Shown: one piece after another, positions 49,223 through 58,571 of the stretch | How the letters are laid out: each line of letters starts with the position of its first letter | How positions within the stretch are numbered: position 1 is the stretch's first letter | Origin: Streptomyces ruber | GTDB lineage: Bacteria > Actinomycetota > Actinomycetes > Streptomycetales > Streptomycetaceae | NCBI RefSeq assembly: GCF_014648075.1 | Contig: NZ_BMQK01000025.1 | Coordinates: forward strand, 1-64,000 | Length of the DNA stretch: 64,000 nucleotides | Reading direction: 5' to 3' | Notes under the pieces: generated by a model | Databases searched by the model: none | Told to the model about the DNA's origin: nothing | What the model saw: the letters and a program-made list of their open reading frames with translations, nothing else | Made by a program: the position numbers and the translations under genes

Positions 49223-51727
49223 ATGCGGCGCACACCGCATCACCGACCCTGGCCCCTGAGAGGTTCGCGCGGAGCGAGACGCGGCCGGGCTGCCGCTCTG
49301 GCCGCCGGTGTCGTCGTCGCGGGAGTCCTCACGGGCCCCGCCGCGAACGCCCGGCCCGCGTCCGATCCGGCCCTGACAACGATGTCGATCAAGTCCCCGC
49401 CGGGCGGCGCCGACGCCCGGGTTCTCGTCTTCTACGGGTCGGCGGCGGCCGGAGAGGAGTCCCCGCTCGTCGACGCGGGCATCGAGGCCGTCGAGCAGAT
49501 CGGGCTGACCGGCGCGGCCGACCAGCGGTTCACGACCGTCGCCACCGGCAATGCCGACGTCTTCACCAACGAGACCCGGCTGAGCCGGTTCAACGCCGTC
49601 GTCTTCCTCACCGGCGGCGGGGACGTCCTGAACGCCGAGCAGGAGGCCGGTCTGGAGGCGTACATGGAGGCCGGCGGCGGCTTCCTCGGCATCCATGACG
49701 CGGCCCGCGCCGAGCCGTACTCGGACTGGTTCACCGGGCTGATCGGCGCCCGTCCGGCCGCGTCGAGCCCGACGGCCGTCCAGCGCGCGACCGTCGAGGT
49801 GGGCGACCGGCGGCACCCGGCGACCAAGGACCTGCCGGTGCAGTGGAAACGGCTCGACAAGTGGCTGAACTGGGTGGAGAACCCCTCCGGCGACGTCCAC
49901 ACCGTGGCGCGGGTGCGCGAGTCGACGTACAGCCCCGGCGCGAGCGCGAACGGCTGGGACCACCCGGTGAGCTGGTGCCGCGACTACGACGGCGGCCGTT
50001 CCTTCTACACGGCCATGGGCGGCACGGTGTCGTCGTACGACGAGACGGACTTCCGTGCGCACCTGCGCGGCGCCCTGCAGTGGACGACCCGGCTGTCGCA
50101 GGCCGACTGCACGGCCACCATCGAGTCCAACTACGAGGCGGAGCGGCTGACCCGGCCCAACCAGCCGGGCCAGAACGACCAGATCGGCGAGCCGCACGGC
50201 CTGGTGACGGCGCCCGACGGGCGCGTCTTCTACATCGGGCGCGGCGGCAAGGACTCCTCGCAGCCCGTCATCACCGACTGGAACAACCCCGACATCGGCA
50301 AGGGCCAGGGCGAGATCCACGTCTACGACCCGAAGACGAAGCAGGTCACCCTCGTCGGGTCGCTGACCGTCTTCGGCAACAAGGGCGGCGGCGAGGAACT
50401 GGTCAAGAACGAGGAGGGGTTGCTCGGCATCGAGCTGGACCCGCGGTTCGAGGAGAACGGGTGGGTGTACCTGCACTACACCCCGCACTCCCGCATCGAC
50501 CGGGACAGGCGCATGGCCGAGCGGTACGTCTCCCGCTTCACCCTGAACCGCGCCACGAACAAGCTGGACATGAGCAGCGAGAAGGTGCTGCTGAAGTGGC
50601 CGGTGCAGATCCACAGCTGCTGCCACGCGGGCGGCGGGATGGCCTGGGACTCCAAGGGCAACCTGTACATCGCCACCGGCGACAACAACTCCAGCCAGTT
50701 CAGCGACGGTTACTCCGGCAACAACCCGCAGCCCAACTACAAGGGCGTCTCGTTCGCGGACGCGCGCCGCACCGCCGGCAACACCAACAACCTCAACGGC
50801 AAGATCCTGCGCATCCACCCCGAGCAGGACGGCACGTACACGATCCCGGACGGCAACCTCTTCACCGGCAAGGAGACCGCCGAGGGCGGCGGCAAGACGC
50901 GCGGTGAGATCTACGTGATGGGCGTCCGCAACCCCGCCCGCATCTTCGTCGACAAGCAGACCGACATCCTCTACGCGGGCTGGGTCGGCCCGGACGCGGG
51001 CGCGCCGTCGACGACCTGGGGCCCGGCCAAGTACGACACGTTCGCCGCGATCACCGAGGCGAGCAACCGCGGCTGGCCGTACTGCATGGGCAACAAGCAG
51101 CCCTACCGCGACCGCAACCTCCCCGACCCGACCAAGCCGCTCGGCTGGTACGACTGCGACGCGCCGAAGAACGAGTCCCCGAACAACGACGGCCTGGTCA
51201 ACCTGCCGCCGGTGACGGGCAACAACATCTGGTACTCCCCGCAGGGCGGCGCCCCGGACTTCCCGCGCGACGCGAGCGGCGTGCCCTCGTACGAGAACGA
51301 CGAGGCCACCTATCTGCTGCCGTGGCTGAAGGGCGGCGGGCAGGCCGCGATGAACGGGCCGGTCTTCCGGTACGACGAGACCCTCGCGAGCGCCGGGCAG
51401 TGGCCCGCCTACTGGGACGGCAAGTGGTTCGTCGGCGACCTGTACGACGCCGACCAGCCGCGCAACGCGGTCCTCACCGACCCGAAGACGGTCGGCGACG
51501 GCGGGGTGCCCATCCACTCCGAGTCGCTGAAGGGGATCGTGCCGATCGGCAACGACGGCATCAAGAACCTCATGGACTGGAAGTTCGGCCCGGACGGCGC
51601 GCTGTACGTCCTCGACTACGGGCGCGGCTTCTTCACCTCGGACGCCAAGTCCGCGCTGTGGCGCGTCACCTACACCGGTGGCGGCCCGACCCCGGCGGCC
51701 GGCCAGCTCGCGAGGAAGGCACAGTGA
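49223..51727 (+). CDS. secreted ThuA domain - PQQ-type sugar dehydrogenase propeller fusion
   Basis: An 834-aa exported protein. A twin-Arg-containing signal (RGARRGRAAALAAGVVVAGVL) ends near an ANA site at about residue 45. Residues 65-290 are a ThuA-like domain (VLVFYGSAA, VFLTGGGDVL, FLGIHDAARAEPY). Residues 310-820 are a six-bladed propeller of the glucose/sorbosone dehydrogenase type (IGEPHGLVTAPDGRVFYIGR, GLLGIELDPRF, GGGMAWDSKGNLYIATGDN). ATG 49223 has a GGAGG ribosome binding site. It is coupled (TGATG) to the next gene. It probably oxidises or processes extracellular sugars. Confidence 0.93.
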   Translation: MRRTPHHRPWPLRGSRGARRGRAAALAAGVVVAGVLTGPAANARPASDPALTTMSIKSPPGGADARVLVFYGSAAAGEESPLVDAGIEAVEQIGLTGAADQRFTTVATGNADVFTNETRLSRFNAVVFLTGGGDVLNAEQEAGLEAYMEAGGGFLGIHDAARAEPYSDWFTGLIGARPAASSPTAVQRATVEVGDRRHPATKDLPVQWKRLDKWLNWVENPSGDVHTVARVRESTYSPGASANGWDHPVSWCRDYDGGRSFYTAMGGTVSSYDETDFRAHLRGALQWTTRLSQADCTATIESNYEAERLTRPNQPGQNDQIGEPHGLVTAPDGRVFYIGRGGKDSSQPVITDWNNPDIGKGQGEIHVYDPKTKQVTLVGSLTVFGNKGGGEELVKNEEGLLGIELDPRFEENGWVYLHYTPHSRIDRDRRMAERYVSRFTLNRATNKLDMSSEKVLLKWPVQIHSCCHAGGGMAWDSKGNLYIATGDNNSSQFSDGYSGNNPQPNYKGVSFADARRTAGNTNNLNGKILRIHPEQDGTYTIPDGNLFTGKETAEGGGKTRGEIYVMGVRNPARIFVDKQTDILYAGWVGPDAGAPSTTWGPAKYDTFAAITEASNRGWPYCMGNKQPYRDRNLPDPTKPLGWYDCDAPKNESPNNDGLVNLPPVTGNNIWYSPQGGAPDFPRDASGVPSYENDEATYLLPWLKGGGQAAMNGPVFRYDETLASAGQWPAYWDGKWFVGDLYDADQPRNAVLTDPKTVGDGGVPIHSESLKGIVPIGNDGIKNLMDWKFGPDGALYVLDYGRGFFTSDAKSALWRVTYTGGGPTPAAGQLARKAQ

Positions 51728-53982
51728 TGTCCACGAGACACCCGAGAACCACGAGAGGGCCCCGTCCGCATCTGTGGACGGCCCTGCTGGCGTCCCTGCT
51801 GATGGTGCTCGGCCTGACGTCCACGGCCGTCGCCGACCGGCCCGGGGCGGCCGGGGCCGAGGCGGGGGGCGAGGCTGTCGCCGCCGCCGACCAGGTGCTG
51901 ACCTGGACCGCCGGCAACGACATCAACTCCTACACGACGGCCCCCGAGACCGCGGTGGCGGGCCCGGCGACCATCGTGTTCGAGAACAGCGAGGCGACCG
52001 GCAACACCACCGGCATGCCGCACACGCTGACGTTCGACGTCTCGGACCCCGAGTACAACAACGACGTCCAGCTCAACATCCTCGCCAACCCCTTCGACGC
52101 GCAGGGCGGCCGGCACACCGCCGAGGTCACGCTGACGCCCGGCCGGTACCGCTACCACTGCACGATCCCGGGCCACGGCCAGATGCAGGGCGTCCTCGTG
52201 GTCACCGAGGGCGGCGGCGAGGACACCACCGCGCCGGAGACCTCGGCCGAGGTGGCGGGCACGCGGAACGCGGACGGCGCGTACGTCGGTTCGGCGACCG
52301 TCTCCGTCAGCGCCACCGACGACGGCTCCGGCGTGGAGCGCGTCGAGTACGCGATCGGCGACGACGGCGCCTGGCAGCCGTACACCACGCCCGTGGTCGT
52401 CGACCAGGTCGGCACCCACACGGTGCGCTACCGGGCGGTCGACGCGGCGGGCAACACGGCCGAGGAGAAGAGCGTCGAGTTCACCGTCGTCGCACCGGAC
52501 ACGGACGACACGGCACCCCCGGAGACGTCCGCGACCGTGACCGGTGAGCGGAACGACGCGGGCGACTACGTCGCGATGGCGACCGTCACCGTCTCCGCGT
52601 CCGACACCGGCTCGGGCGTCAACACCATCGAGTACGCGCTCGGCGAGTCCGGCGCGTGGCAGCCGTACACCGCGCCCGTGATGGTGCACGAGGTGGGCGC
52701 GCACACGGTGCGGTACCGGGCCACGGACAGGGCCGGGAACGTGTCCGAGGTGAAGAGCGTGGCGTTCACCGTGGCCGAGCCGCCGGTGGCGGACACCACA
52801 CCGCCGGTGACCGGGGTGACGGTCGAGGGCGAGCGGAACTCCGCCGGTGCGTACCTCAAGAGCGCCGAGGTCACGGTGAGCGCGACCGACGAGCACGGCG
52901 GTTCGGGTGTCGCGTCGGTCGAGTACTCGCTCGACGGCGGCCCGTACCTCGCGTACACCGCCCCCGTGGTGGTGGACCGCGTGGGCGCGCACTCGCTGGC
53001 GTACCGGGCGAGCGACAAGGCGGGCAACACCTCCGAGGCGCGCACGGTGAGCTTCACGGTCGCCGCCGGTGGCGGGGTGCCCGCGCCCGCGTGCGCCGAG
53101 TGGGACGAGCGGCTCACCGTCATCGTCGGCACGGTCGACTCCGGTGTGCCGAACCGGCTCACGAACAACCGCTGCCGGATCAACGAGCTGATCGAGGACG
53201 AGAAGGAGTGGACGTCCCAGCAGCTCTTCCTGAAGCACGTGCGGGAGGTCACGGAGAAGCTGCGCAAGGACGGCGTCATCGACCGGCGCGAGCTCACCGC
53301 CATCCGGACGGCGGCCCGTGAGTCCGGCCTCGGCACGCCCGGCCAGACCGACGGCTACCAGGCGATCCTCGACGGTACCGAGGAGTCCTTCGCCAAGTGG
53401 CAGCAGGTGGGCGGCGGTTCCTTCGGGCTGAACGAGGACGGCTCGATCACCTCGGGCACCACCCGGGACGGCATGGGCATGCTGTGGTTCCCGGAGCGCA
53501 AGTACGGCGACTTCTCGCTGAAGCTCCAGTGGCGTGACGACGCGCCGGGCACGGCGTACACCAACGGCGGCGTGTTCGTGCGGTTCCCGTACGTCCACGA
53601 CCATCCGGAGGAGTCGCGGCCCGAGTGGGTCGCCATCAAGTACGGGCACGAGATCCAGGTGCACGACCGGCCCGACGGCGACATGTACAAGACCGGCTCG
53701 GTCTACGGCTTCGACCGGGTGGGTCTGGCGGGTGCGGGCGTCACCGAGAAGGGCACCTGGAACGACTACGAGATCCGCGTGGTCGACCAGCACTACTCGG
53801 TGTACCGCAACGGCGTGCTGATCAACGAGTTCGACAACACGGGCGGCCAGGAGTTCTACCCGGCGCGCTCCGACGACCCGGGCACGGACGGCCGGCGGTA
53901 CTCCTCCGGCTACATCGGGCTCCAGGTCCACGGCGTGACGGACGTGGTGTCGTACCGGGACGTCCGGATCAGGGAGCTGTGA
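51727..53982 (+). CDS. secreted cupredoxin - three Ig-like (OmpL47-type) repeats - 3-keto-disaccharide hydrolase protein
   Basis: A 751-aa exported protein. Signal peptide about 1-38. A plastocyanin-like domain at about 50-155 has a type 1 copper set, His in GMPHTL and C/H/M in YHCTIPGHGQMQG. Three tandem repeats of about 93 residues start near 165, 258 and 354 (pattern SVSATDDGSGVERVEYAI...HTVRYRAVDAAGN). A linker with AEWDERLTVIVG follows, then a DUF1080/3-keto-disaccharide hydrolase-like domain at about 540-751 (LKLQWRDDAPGTAYTNGGVF, YKTGSVYGF, GYIGLQVHG). It overlaps the preceding stop. It suggests oxidative cleavage of glycosides at the cell surface. Confidence 0.92.
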   Translation: MSTRHPRTTRGPRPHLWTALLASLLMVLGLTSTAVADRPGAAGAEAGGEAVAAADQVLTWTAGNDINSYTTAPETAVAGPATIVFENSEATGNTTGMPHTLTFDVSDPEYNNDVQLNILANPFDAQGGRHTAEVTLTPGRYRYHCTIPGHGQMQGVLVVTEGGGEDTTAPETSAEVAGTRNADGAYVGSATVSVSATDDGSGVERVEYAIGDDGAWQPYTTPVVVDQVGTHTVRYRAVDAAGNTAEEKSVEFTVVAPDTDDTAPPETSATVTGERNDAGDYVAMATVTVSASDTGSGVNTIEYALGESGAWQPYTAPVMVHEVGAHTVRYRATDRAGNVSEVKSVAFTVAEPPVADTTPPVTGVTVEGERNSAGAYLKSAEVTVSATDEHGGSGVASVEYSLDGGPYLAYTAPVVVDRVGAHSLAYRASDKAGNTSEARTVSFTVAAGGGVPAPACAEWDERLTVIVGTVDSGVPNRLTNNRCRINELIEDEKEWTSQQLFLKHVREVTEKLRKDGVIDRRELTAIRTAARESGLGTPGQTDGYQAILDGTEESFAKWQQVGGGSFGLNEDGSITSGTTRDGMGMLWFPERKYGDFSLKLQWRDDAPGTAYTNGGVFVRFPYVHDHPEESRPEWVAIKYGHEIQVHDRPDGDMYKTGSVYGFDRVGLAGAGVTEKGTWNDYEIRVVDQHYSVYRNGVLINEFDNTGGQEFYPARSDDPGTDGRRYSSGYIGLQVHGVTDVVSYRDVRIREL

Positions 53983-54000
53983 CGACCGGTGGTGCCGGTC

Positions 54001-54032
54001 GTGGTGGGGAGGGCGGACGCCCTCCCCACCAC
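54001..54032. terminator. 14-bp hairpin between convergent genes
   Basis: GTGGTGGGGAGGGC (54001-54014) pairs with 54019-54032 around GGAC, between the cupredoxin-hydrolase stop and the LigD polymerase stop. Confidence 0.75.
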
Positions 54033-54044
54033 GCACTCCTGCGG

Positions 54045-55061
54045 TCAGCCCGCCGTCTTCCTCGCCCGGCTCGGCTGCACCCGCTTCGGCTCTCCCGGCA
54101 TCTTCGGGTACTCCGGCGGGTACGGCAGGTCGCCGAGCCCGTGGTCGTGCTCGTCGCGGAAGGCCAGCTCCAGCAGGGCCTCCAGGGAGAAGGCGTGGTC
54201 GTCCATGTCCGCGTGCACGTCACCGAGCGCGGCGAAGCGGGCGGGCATGGTGGCGAGGTCGAAGTCGTCCGGTACCGCGTCTCCGACCTCCTCCCAGGTC
54301 AGCGGGGCCGAGACCGGGGCGTGCGGGCGGGGGCGCACGGAGTAGGCGGAGGCGATCGTGCGGTCCCGCGCCGTCTGGTTGTAGTCGACGAAGATCCTGC
54401 TCCCCCGTTCCTCCTTCCACCAGGCGCTGGTCACCTGGTCCGGCATCCGCCGCTCCAGCTCCCGCGCGACGGCGATGGCGGCGCGCCGCACCTGGGTGAA
54501 GGTCCAGTCCGGCCGGATGGGTACGAAGACGTGCAGGCCACGGCCGCCCGAGGTCTTGGGCCAGCCGCGCAGTCCGCCGTACTCGTGGAGCACCTCGCGC
54601 AGTTCACGGGCGGCGCGCACGGCGTCGGCGTAGTCCGTGCCGGGCTGCGGGTCGAGGTCGATGCGGAGCTCGTCCGGGTGGTCGACGTCCGCGCGCCGTA
54701 CGGGCCAGGGGTGGAAGGTGAACGTGCCGTACTGGGCGGCCCACAGCACCGCGGCGGCCTCGGTGGGGCACATCTCGTCGGCGCTGCGGCCGCTGGGGAA
54801 GGTGATGTGGGCCGTGGGGATCCAGTCGGGCCTGTTCCCGGGGGCCCGCTTCTGGAAGAACGACTCGCCGGCCACCCCCTCCGGGTAGCGCTCCAGGGTG
54901 GTGGGGCGGTCGCGCAGGGCGCGCAGGATGCCGGGGCCGACGGCGAGGTAGTACCGGGCCAGGTCGAGCTTGGTGAAACCGCGCTCGGGGAAGTAGACCT
55001 TGTCCGGGCTGGACAGCCGTACCGTCCTGCCGCCCGCCTCCAGCTCCACCGCTTCACCCAT
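54045..55061 (-). CDS. LigD-type DNA polymerase domain protein (NHEJ primase-polymerase)
   Basis: A 338-aa stand-alone PolDom of the bacterial non-homologous end-joining system. The core reads LSSPDKVYFPERGFTKLDLARYY, the metal-binding motif is RIDLDPQPG, and SGGRGLHVFVPI plus RIFVDYNQTARDRT are typical of archaeo-eukaryotic primase-like LigD. It adds ribonucleotides at break ends together with Ku. ATG 55061. It is divergent from the ligase gene with a 94-bp shared promoter region. The C-terminal 40 residues are basic. No ku gene is in the window. Confidence 0.94.
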   Translation of the reverse strand: MGEAVELEAGGRTVRLSSPDKVYFPERGFTKLDLARYYLAVGPGILRALRDRPTTLERYPEGVAGESFFQKRAPGNRPDWIPTAHITFPSGRSADEMCPTEAAAVLWAAQYGTFTFHPWPVRRADVDHPDELRIDLDPQPGTDYADAVRAARELREVLHEYGGLRGWPKTSGGRGLHVFVPIRPDWTFTQVRRAAIAVARELERRMPDQVTSAWWKEERGSRIFVDYNQTARDRTIASAYSVRPRPHAPVSAPLTWEEVGDAVPDDFDLATMPARFAALGDVHADMDDHAFSLEALLELAFRDEHDHGLGDLPYPPEYPKMPGEPKRVQPSRARKTAG

Positions 55062-55142
55062 GCGAGCCACGGTAGGCGTATCACACATACCTCGCACACC
55101 GGACATTCCGGACCACATCGGGCGAAGCGACACGTGATTGGT

Positions 55143-55156
55143 CAGAATCGGCAGCA
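55143..55156 (+). promoter_or_regulatory. leaderless promoter of the ligase gene
   Basis: CAGAAT (55143-55148) ends 7 nt before ATG 55156 and no ribosome binding site is present. The -35 region is not obvious. Confidence 0.4.
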
Positions 55157-56217
55157 TGGATCTCCCGGTGATGCCTCCCGTCATGCCGATGCTCGCCAAG
55201 CCCGTGGCACGGATCCCGCCCGGCATGCAGTACGAGGCGAAGTGGGACGGATTCCGGGCGATCGTGTACCGCGACGGCGCCGAGGTCGAGCTGGGCAGCC
55301 GCAACGGTAAACCGCTGACCAGGTACTTCCCCGAGCTGGTGGAGGCGGTGCGGGAGCGGGTGCCGGAGCGGTGCGTGCTGGACGGCGAGATCGTGATCGC
55401 ACGTGAGGGGAGACTCGACTTCGACGCGCTCACCGAGCGCATCCACCCGGCCGCCTCCCGGGTCGGCACCCTCGCCGAGCGGACCCCCGCGTCCTTCGTC
55501 GCGTTCGACCTGCTCGCACTCGGCGACGAGACACTGCTCGACGTGCGGCTCGCCGACCGCCGGGCCCTGCTGGAACGGGCCCTGTCCGGGGCGACCGCGC
55601 CCGTGCACATCGCTCCCGCGACGACCGACCGGGAGGTGGCCGGGAAGTGGTTCGAGGAGTTCGAGGGGGCCGGCCTCGACGGGGTGGTCGCGAAGCCCCT
55701 CACGCTGCCCTACCGGCAGGGCGAGCGCGCCATGTACAAGATCAAGCACGAGCGCACGGCGGACGTGGTGGTCGCGGGCTACCGGCTGCACAAGAGCGGC
55801 CCCGTGGTCGGCTCGCTCCTCCTCGGCCTGTACGACACCGGGGGCACCCTCCAGCACGTCGGCGTGAGCGCGGCGTTCCCGATGAAGCGGCGCGCGGAGC
55901 TGGTGGCGGAACTGGAGCCGCTGCGGTTGGCGGACGCGGCGGAACACCCTTGGGCGGCGTGGTCGGACGAGGAGGCACACGAGACGGCGCGGCTGCCCGG
56001 GGGGCCGAGCCGGTGGACGGGGAAGAAGGACCTGTCCTGGGTGCCGCTGCGGCCCGAACGGGTGGCGGAGGTGGCCTACGACCACATGGAGAACGGGACC
56101 CGCTTCAGACACACGGCCCGCTTCCGGCGCTGGCGCCCGGACCGCACGGCCTCCAGCTGCACGTACGAGCAACTGGAGGAGCCGGTGCGGTACGACCTCC
56201 GGCGGATTCTCGGGTGA
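55156..56217 (+). CDS. ATP-dependent DNA ligase (LigC/LigD ligase-domain type)
   Basis: A 353-aa ligase. The nucleotidyl lysine is in YEAKWDGFRAIVY (motif I), motif III is SFVAFDLLAL, motif IV is GLDGVVAKP and motif V is MYKIKHERTADVVVAGYR. An OB-fold follows. No polymerase or nuclease domain is attached, so LigD functions are split over two divergent genes. ATG 55156 is preferred over the open frame to 55138 because of the -10 spacing. It seals ends in NHEJ or stationary-phase repair. Confidence 0.95.
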   Translation: MDLPVMPPVMPMLAKPVARIPPGMQYEAKWDGFRAIVYRDGAEVELGSRNGKPLTRYFPELVEAVRERVPERCVLDGEIVIAREGRLDFDALTERIHPAASRVGTLAERTPASFVAFDLLALGDETLLDVRLADRRALLERALSGATAPVHIAPATTDREVAGKWFEEFEGAGLDGVVAKPLTLPYRQGERAMYKIKHERTADVVVAGYRLHKSGPVVGSLLLGLYDTGGTLQHVGVSAAFPMKRRAELVAELEPLRLADAAEHPWAAWSDEEAHETARLPGGPSRWTGKKDLSWVPLRPERVAEVAYDHMENGTRFRHTARFRRWRPDRTASSCTYEQLEEPVRYDLRRILG

Positions 56218-56224
56218 CGCACGG

Positions 56225-56250
56225 CGGGGCCGCACATCGGCACGGCCCCG
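56225..56250. terminator. 8-bp hairpin after the ligase gene
   Basis: CGGGGCCG (56225-56232) pairs with CGGCCCCG (56243-56250), between convergent stops. Confidence 0.5.
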
Positions 56251-56266
56251 CGCCCCTGCACAGGTG

Positions 56267-57457
56267 CTACGGCTTCATCAGCACCTTCACCGTCCCCTCC
56301 TCCTTCTTCTGGAACCGCCGGTACGCCTGGGGCGCCTCGTCCAGCGGTACGCGGTGCGTGGCGAAGGTCTCGACGCCCAGCGGGTCGTCGTCCGTCAGCA
56401 GCGGCAGGATCTCGTCGATCCAGTTGCGGACGTTGGCCTGGCCCATGCGCAGCCGGATCTGCTTGTCGAACATGGTGAGCATCGGCAGCGGGTCGGCCGT
56501 ACCGCCGTACACGCCGGACAGCGAGATGGTGCCGCCGCGCCGCACCAGGTCGATGGCCGTGTAGAAGGCGGCCATCCGGTCCACGTTCATGTGCTCGGCG
56601 ACCTTCGCGCCGACCGCCCGCGGCAGCAGCCCGGCCGCCGTCTGGGCGAAGCGGGCCGCCTCGCTGCCGTGGGCCTCCGTGCCGACCGCGTCGATCACGG
56701 AGTCCGGGCCGCGCCCGCCGGTGCGGTCGCGGATCGCCGCGACGAGGTCCTTCCGGTCGTCGAACTCCGTCAGGTCGAAGGTCTCCACGCCCCGCTCGCG
56801 CGCCCGGCGCAGCCGCTCCGGGACCAGGTCCACGCCGAACACCTGCGAGGCGCCCTGCACCTGGGCGACCCGGCAGGCCATGTCCCCGATGGGCCCGAGG
56901 CCGAGCACGGCGACGGTGCCGCCGGGCGGGACGTGCGCGTACTGCACGGCCTGCCAGGCGGTGGGCAGCACGTCGGAGAGGTACACGAACCGGTCGTCCG
57001 GCGGGCCCTCCGGCACCTTGATCGGACCGTACTGGGCCTGCGGCACGCGCAGGTACTCGGCCTGGGCGCCGGGCACCGCACCGTACAGCCGGGTGTAGCC
57101 GAACAGGGCCGCGCCCATCCCCTCACCGGTGACCTGGGTGGTCTCGCACTGGGTCTGGAGTCCCGCCTCGCACATGAAACAGTGCCCGCACGCGATCTGG
57201 AACGGCACCACGACCCGGTCGCCGGGCTTCAGGTTCGTGACCTCGGAGCCGACCTCCTCGACGATGCCCATCGGCTCGTGACCGAGGATGTCGCCCGGTG
57301 TCATGAAGGGCGTCAGCACCTCGTAGAGATGCAGGTCCGAGCCGCAGAGCCCGCTGGACGTGACGCTGATGACCGCGTCCGTCGGCTCCTGGATCTCCGG
57401 GTCGGGCACGGTCTCCACGCGCACGTCCCGCCTGCCCTGCCATGTCACTGCCTTCAT
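56267..57457 (-). CDS. zinc-dependent alcohol dehydrogenase, formaldehyde dehydrogenase-like MDR
   Basis: A 396-aa medium-chain dehydrogenase. The catalytic zinc ligands are in SSGLCGSDLHLY and GHEPMGIV. The structural zinc motif is CGHCFMCEAGLQTQC, and the NAD-binding loop is VLGLGPIGDMACRVA. Length and the LFGYTRLYGAVPGAQAEYLRVP insertion place it with the glutathione-independent formaldehyde dehydrogenase-like group. ATG 57457 near the start of an otherwise longer open frame. It is monocistronic. The substrate may be a small aldehyde or alcohol. Confidence 0.93.
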   Translation of the reverse strand: MKAVTWQGRRDVRVETVPDPEIQEPTDAVISVTSSGLCGSDLHLYEVLTPFMTPGDILGHEPMGIVEEVGSEVTNLKPGDRVVVPFQIACGHCFMCEAGLQTQCETTQVTGEGMGAALFGYTRLYGAVPGAQAEYLRVPQAQYGPIKVPEGPPDDRFVYLSDVLPTAWQAVQYAHVPPGGTVAVLGLGPIGDMACRVAQVQGASQVFGVDLVPERLRRARERGVETFDLTEFDDRKDLVAAIRDRTGGRGPDSVIDAVGTEAHGSEAARFAQTAAGLLPRAVGAKVAEHMNVDRMAAFYTAIDLVRRGGTISLSGVYGGTADPLPMLTMFDKQIRLRMGQANVRNWIDEILPLLTDDDPLGVETFATHRVPLDEAPQAYRRFQKKEEGTVKVLMKP

Positions 57458-57617
57458 CGCCCGGCGCTCCGTCCGTAGTGCTCCGTCACGTTCGTCCTTG
57501 CGGTGACCGCCGGGTACCCGGGCGCCGGAGGCCGAACCTCCGGGCCCGGCGGGGCGGGCGGGTCTGGCCGTCCCCGGACCGCCGCCGCACAATCGAGGAG
57601 GACGGAGCGGGAGGGCC

Positions 57618-58571
57618 GTGGTGGGCGGGGTGGGCATGGGACGCAGGGCCGGGATGCGGCGCGGGCTGGCGGCGGCGCTGCTGGCCGCCGTGACGGCGGG
57701 GTGCAGCGTGAGCGGCCCGGGCCTCGACGGGGACGATCCGGCGGAGGGCGCGGGGCGCTCCGTCCTCGCCGTGAAGATCGACAACGTGGGGGCGGCACGC
57801 CCGCAGACGGGGCTCGACGCGGCGGACATCGTGTACGTGGAGCAGGTCGAGGGCGGGCTGAGCCGGCTGATGGCCGTGTACGCGACCCGGCTCCCGGACG
57901 CCGTCGGGCCGGTGCGCAGCGCCCGGGAGTCCGACCTGGAGCTGCTGCGGCAGTTCGACGAGCCGACGCTCGCGTACTCGGGAGCCCAGCGCCGGCTGCT
58001 GCCGGTGATCGACAGCGCGCCGGTGCGCGCGGAGACTCCGGGGGACGCGGCCGACGCCTACTACCGCGACGCGGGCCGGCGCGCGCCGCACAACCTGTAT
58101 CTGCGCCCCGAGCGGCTGATCGGTTCCGCGCCGGGGGCGGACGTCCTCACCACGGGCTTCCGCACCGGCCCGGCACCCGGGGGCGGCACCCCACGGGAGT
58201 CGTACTCCGTCCGCTACCCGTCCGCCGGCTTCACCTTCACCTGGTCCGGGAGCCGGCAGCGCTGGCTGGTGAGCATGGACGGCACGCCGACGGTGACGAC
58301 GGACGGCGAGCGGGTGGCCGCGGCGACCGTGGTCGTGCAGTACGTGGACGTGCGGAAGTCCGCCTACCACGACGTCCGGGGCAGCAACTCGCCGTACACC
58401 GAGACCGTGGGCTCGGGAAAGGCGCGGGTGCTGCGCGACGGGCGGATGTACGACGTGAACTGGGAGCGCCCGGTGGCCTCGGGCGGCACCGAGTTCACCA
58501 CGGCGGACGGCGCCCCGGTGGACTTCGCCGAGGGGCAGGTGTGGGTGGTCCTCGCCCGTTCCAGCGGGTGA
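57618..58571 (+). CDS. DUF3048 (YerB-like) lipoprotein
   Basis: A 317-aa putative lipoprotein. After an Arg-rich start (GRRAGMRRG), the hydrophobic stretch LAAALLAAVTAGC ends in a lipobox with Cys at residue 29. The mature part matches DUF3048: VKIDNVGAARPQTGLDAADIVYVEQVEGGLSRLMAVY, GPVRSARESDLELL, and a C-terminal VQYVDVRKSAYHDVRGSNSP region. The start may be the second GTG at 57621, which has better spacing to GGGAGGG, or ATG 57636. B. subtilis YerB is the named relative. The function is unknown. Confidence 0.88.
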   Translation: MVGGVGMGRRAGMRRGLAAALLAAVTAGCSVSGPGLDGDDPAEGAGRSVLAVKIDNVGAARPQTGLDAADIVYVEQVEGGLSRLMAVYATRLPDAVGPVRSARESDLELLRQFDEPTLAYSGAQRRLLPVIDSAPVRAETPGDAADAYYRDAGRRAPHNLYLRPERLIGSAPGADVLTTGFRTGPAPGGGTPRESYSVRYPSAGFTFTWSGSRQRWLVSMDGTPTVTTDGERVAAATVVVQYVDVRKSAYHDVRGSNSPYTETVGSGKARVLRDGRMYDVNWERPVASGGTEFTTADGAPVDFAEGQVWVVLARSSG

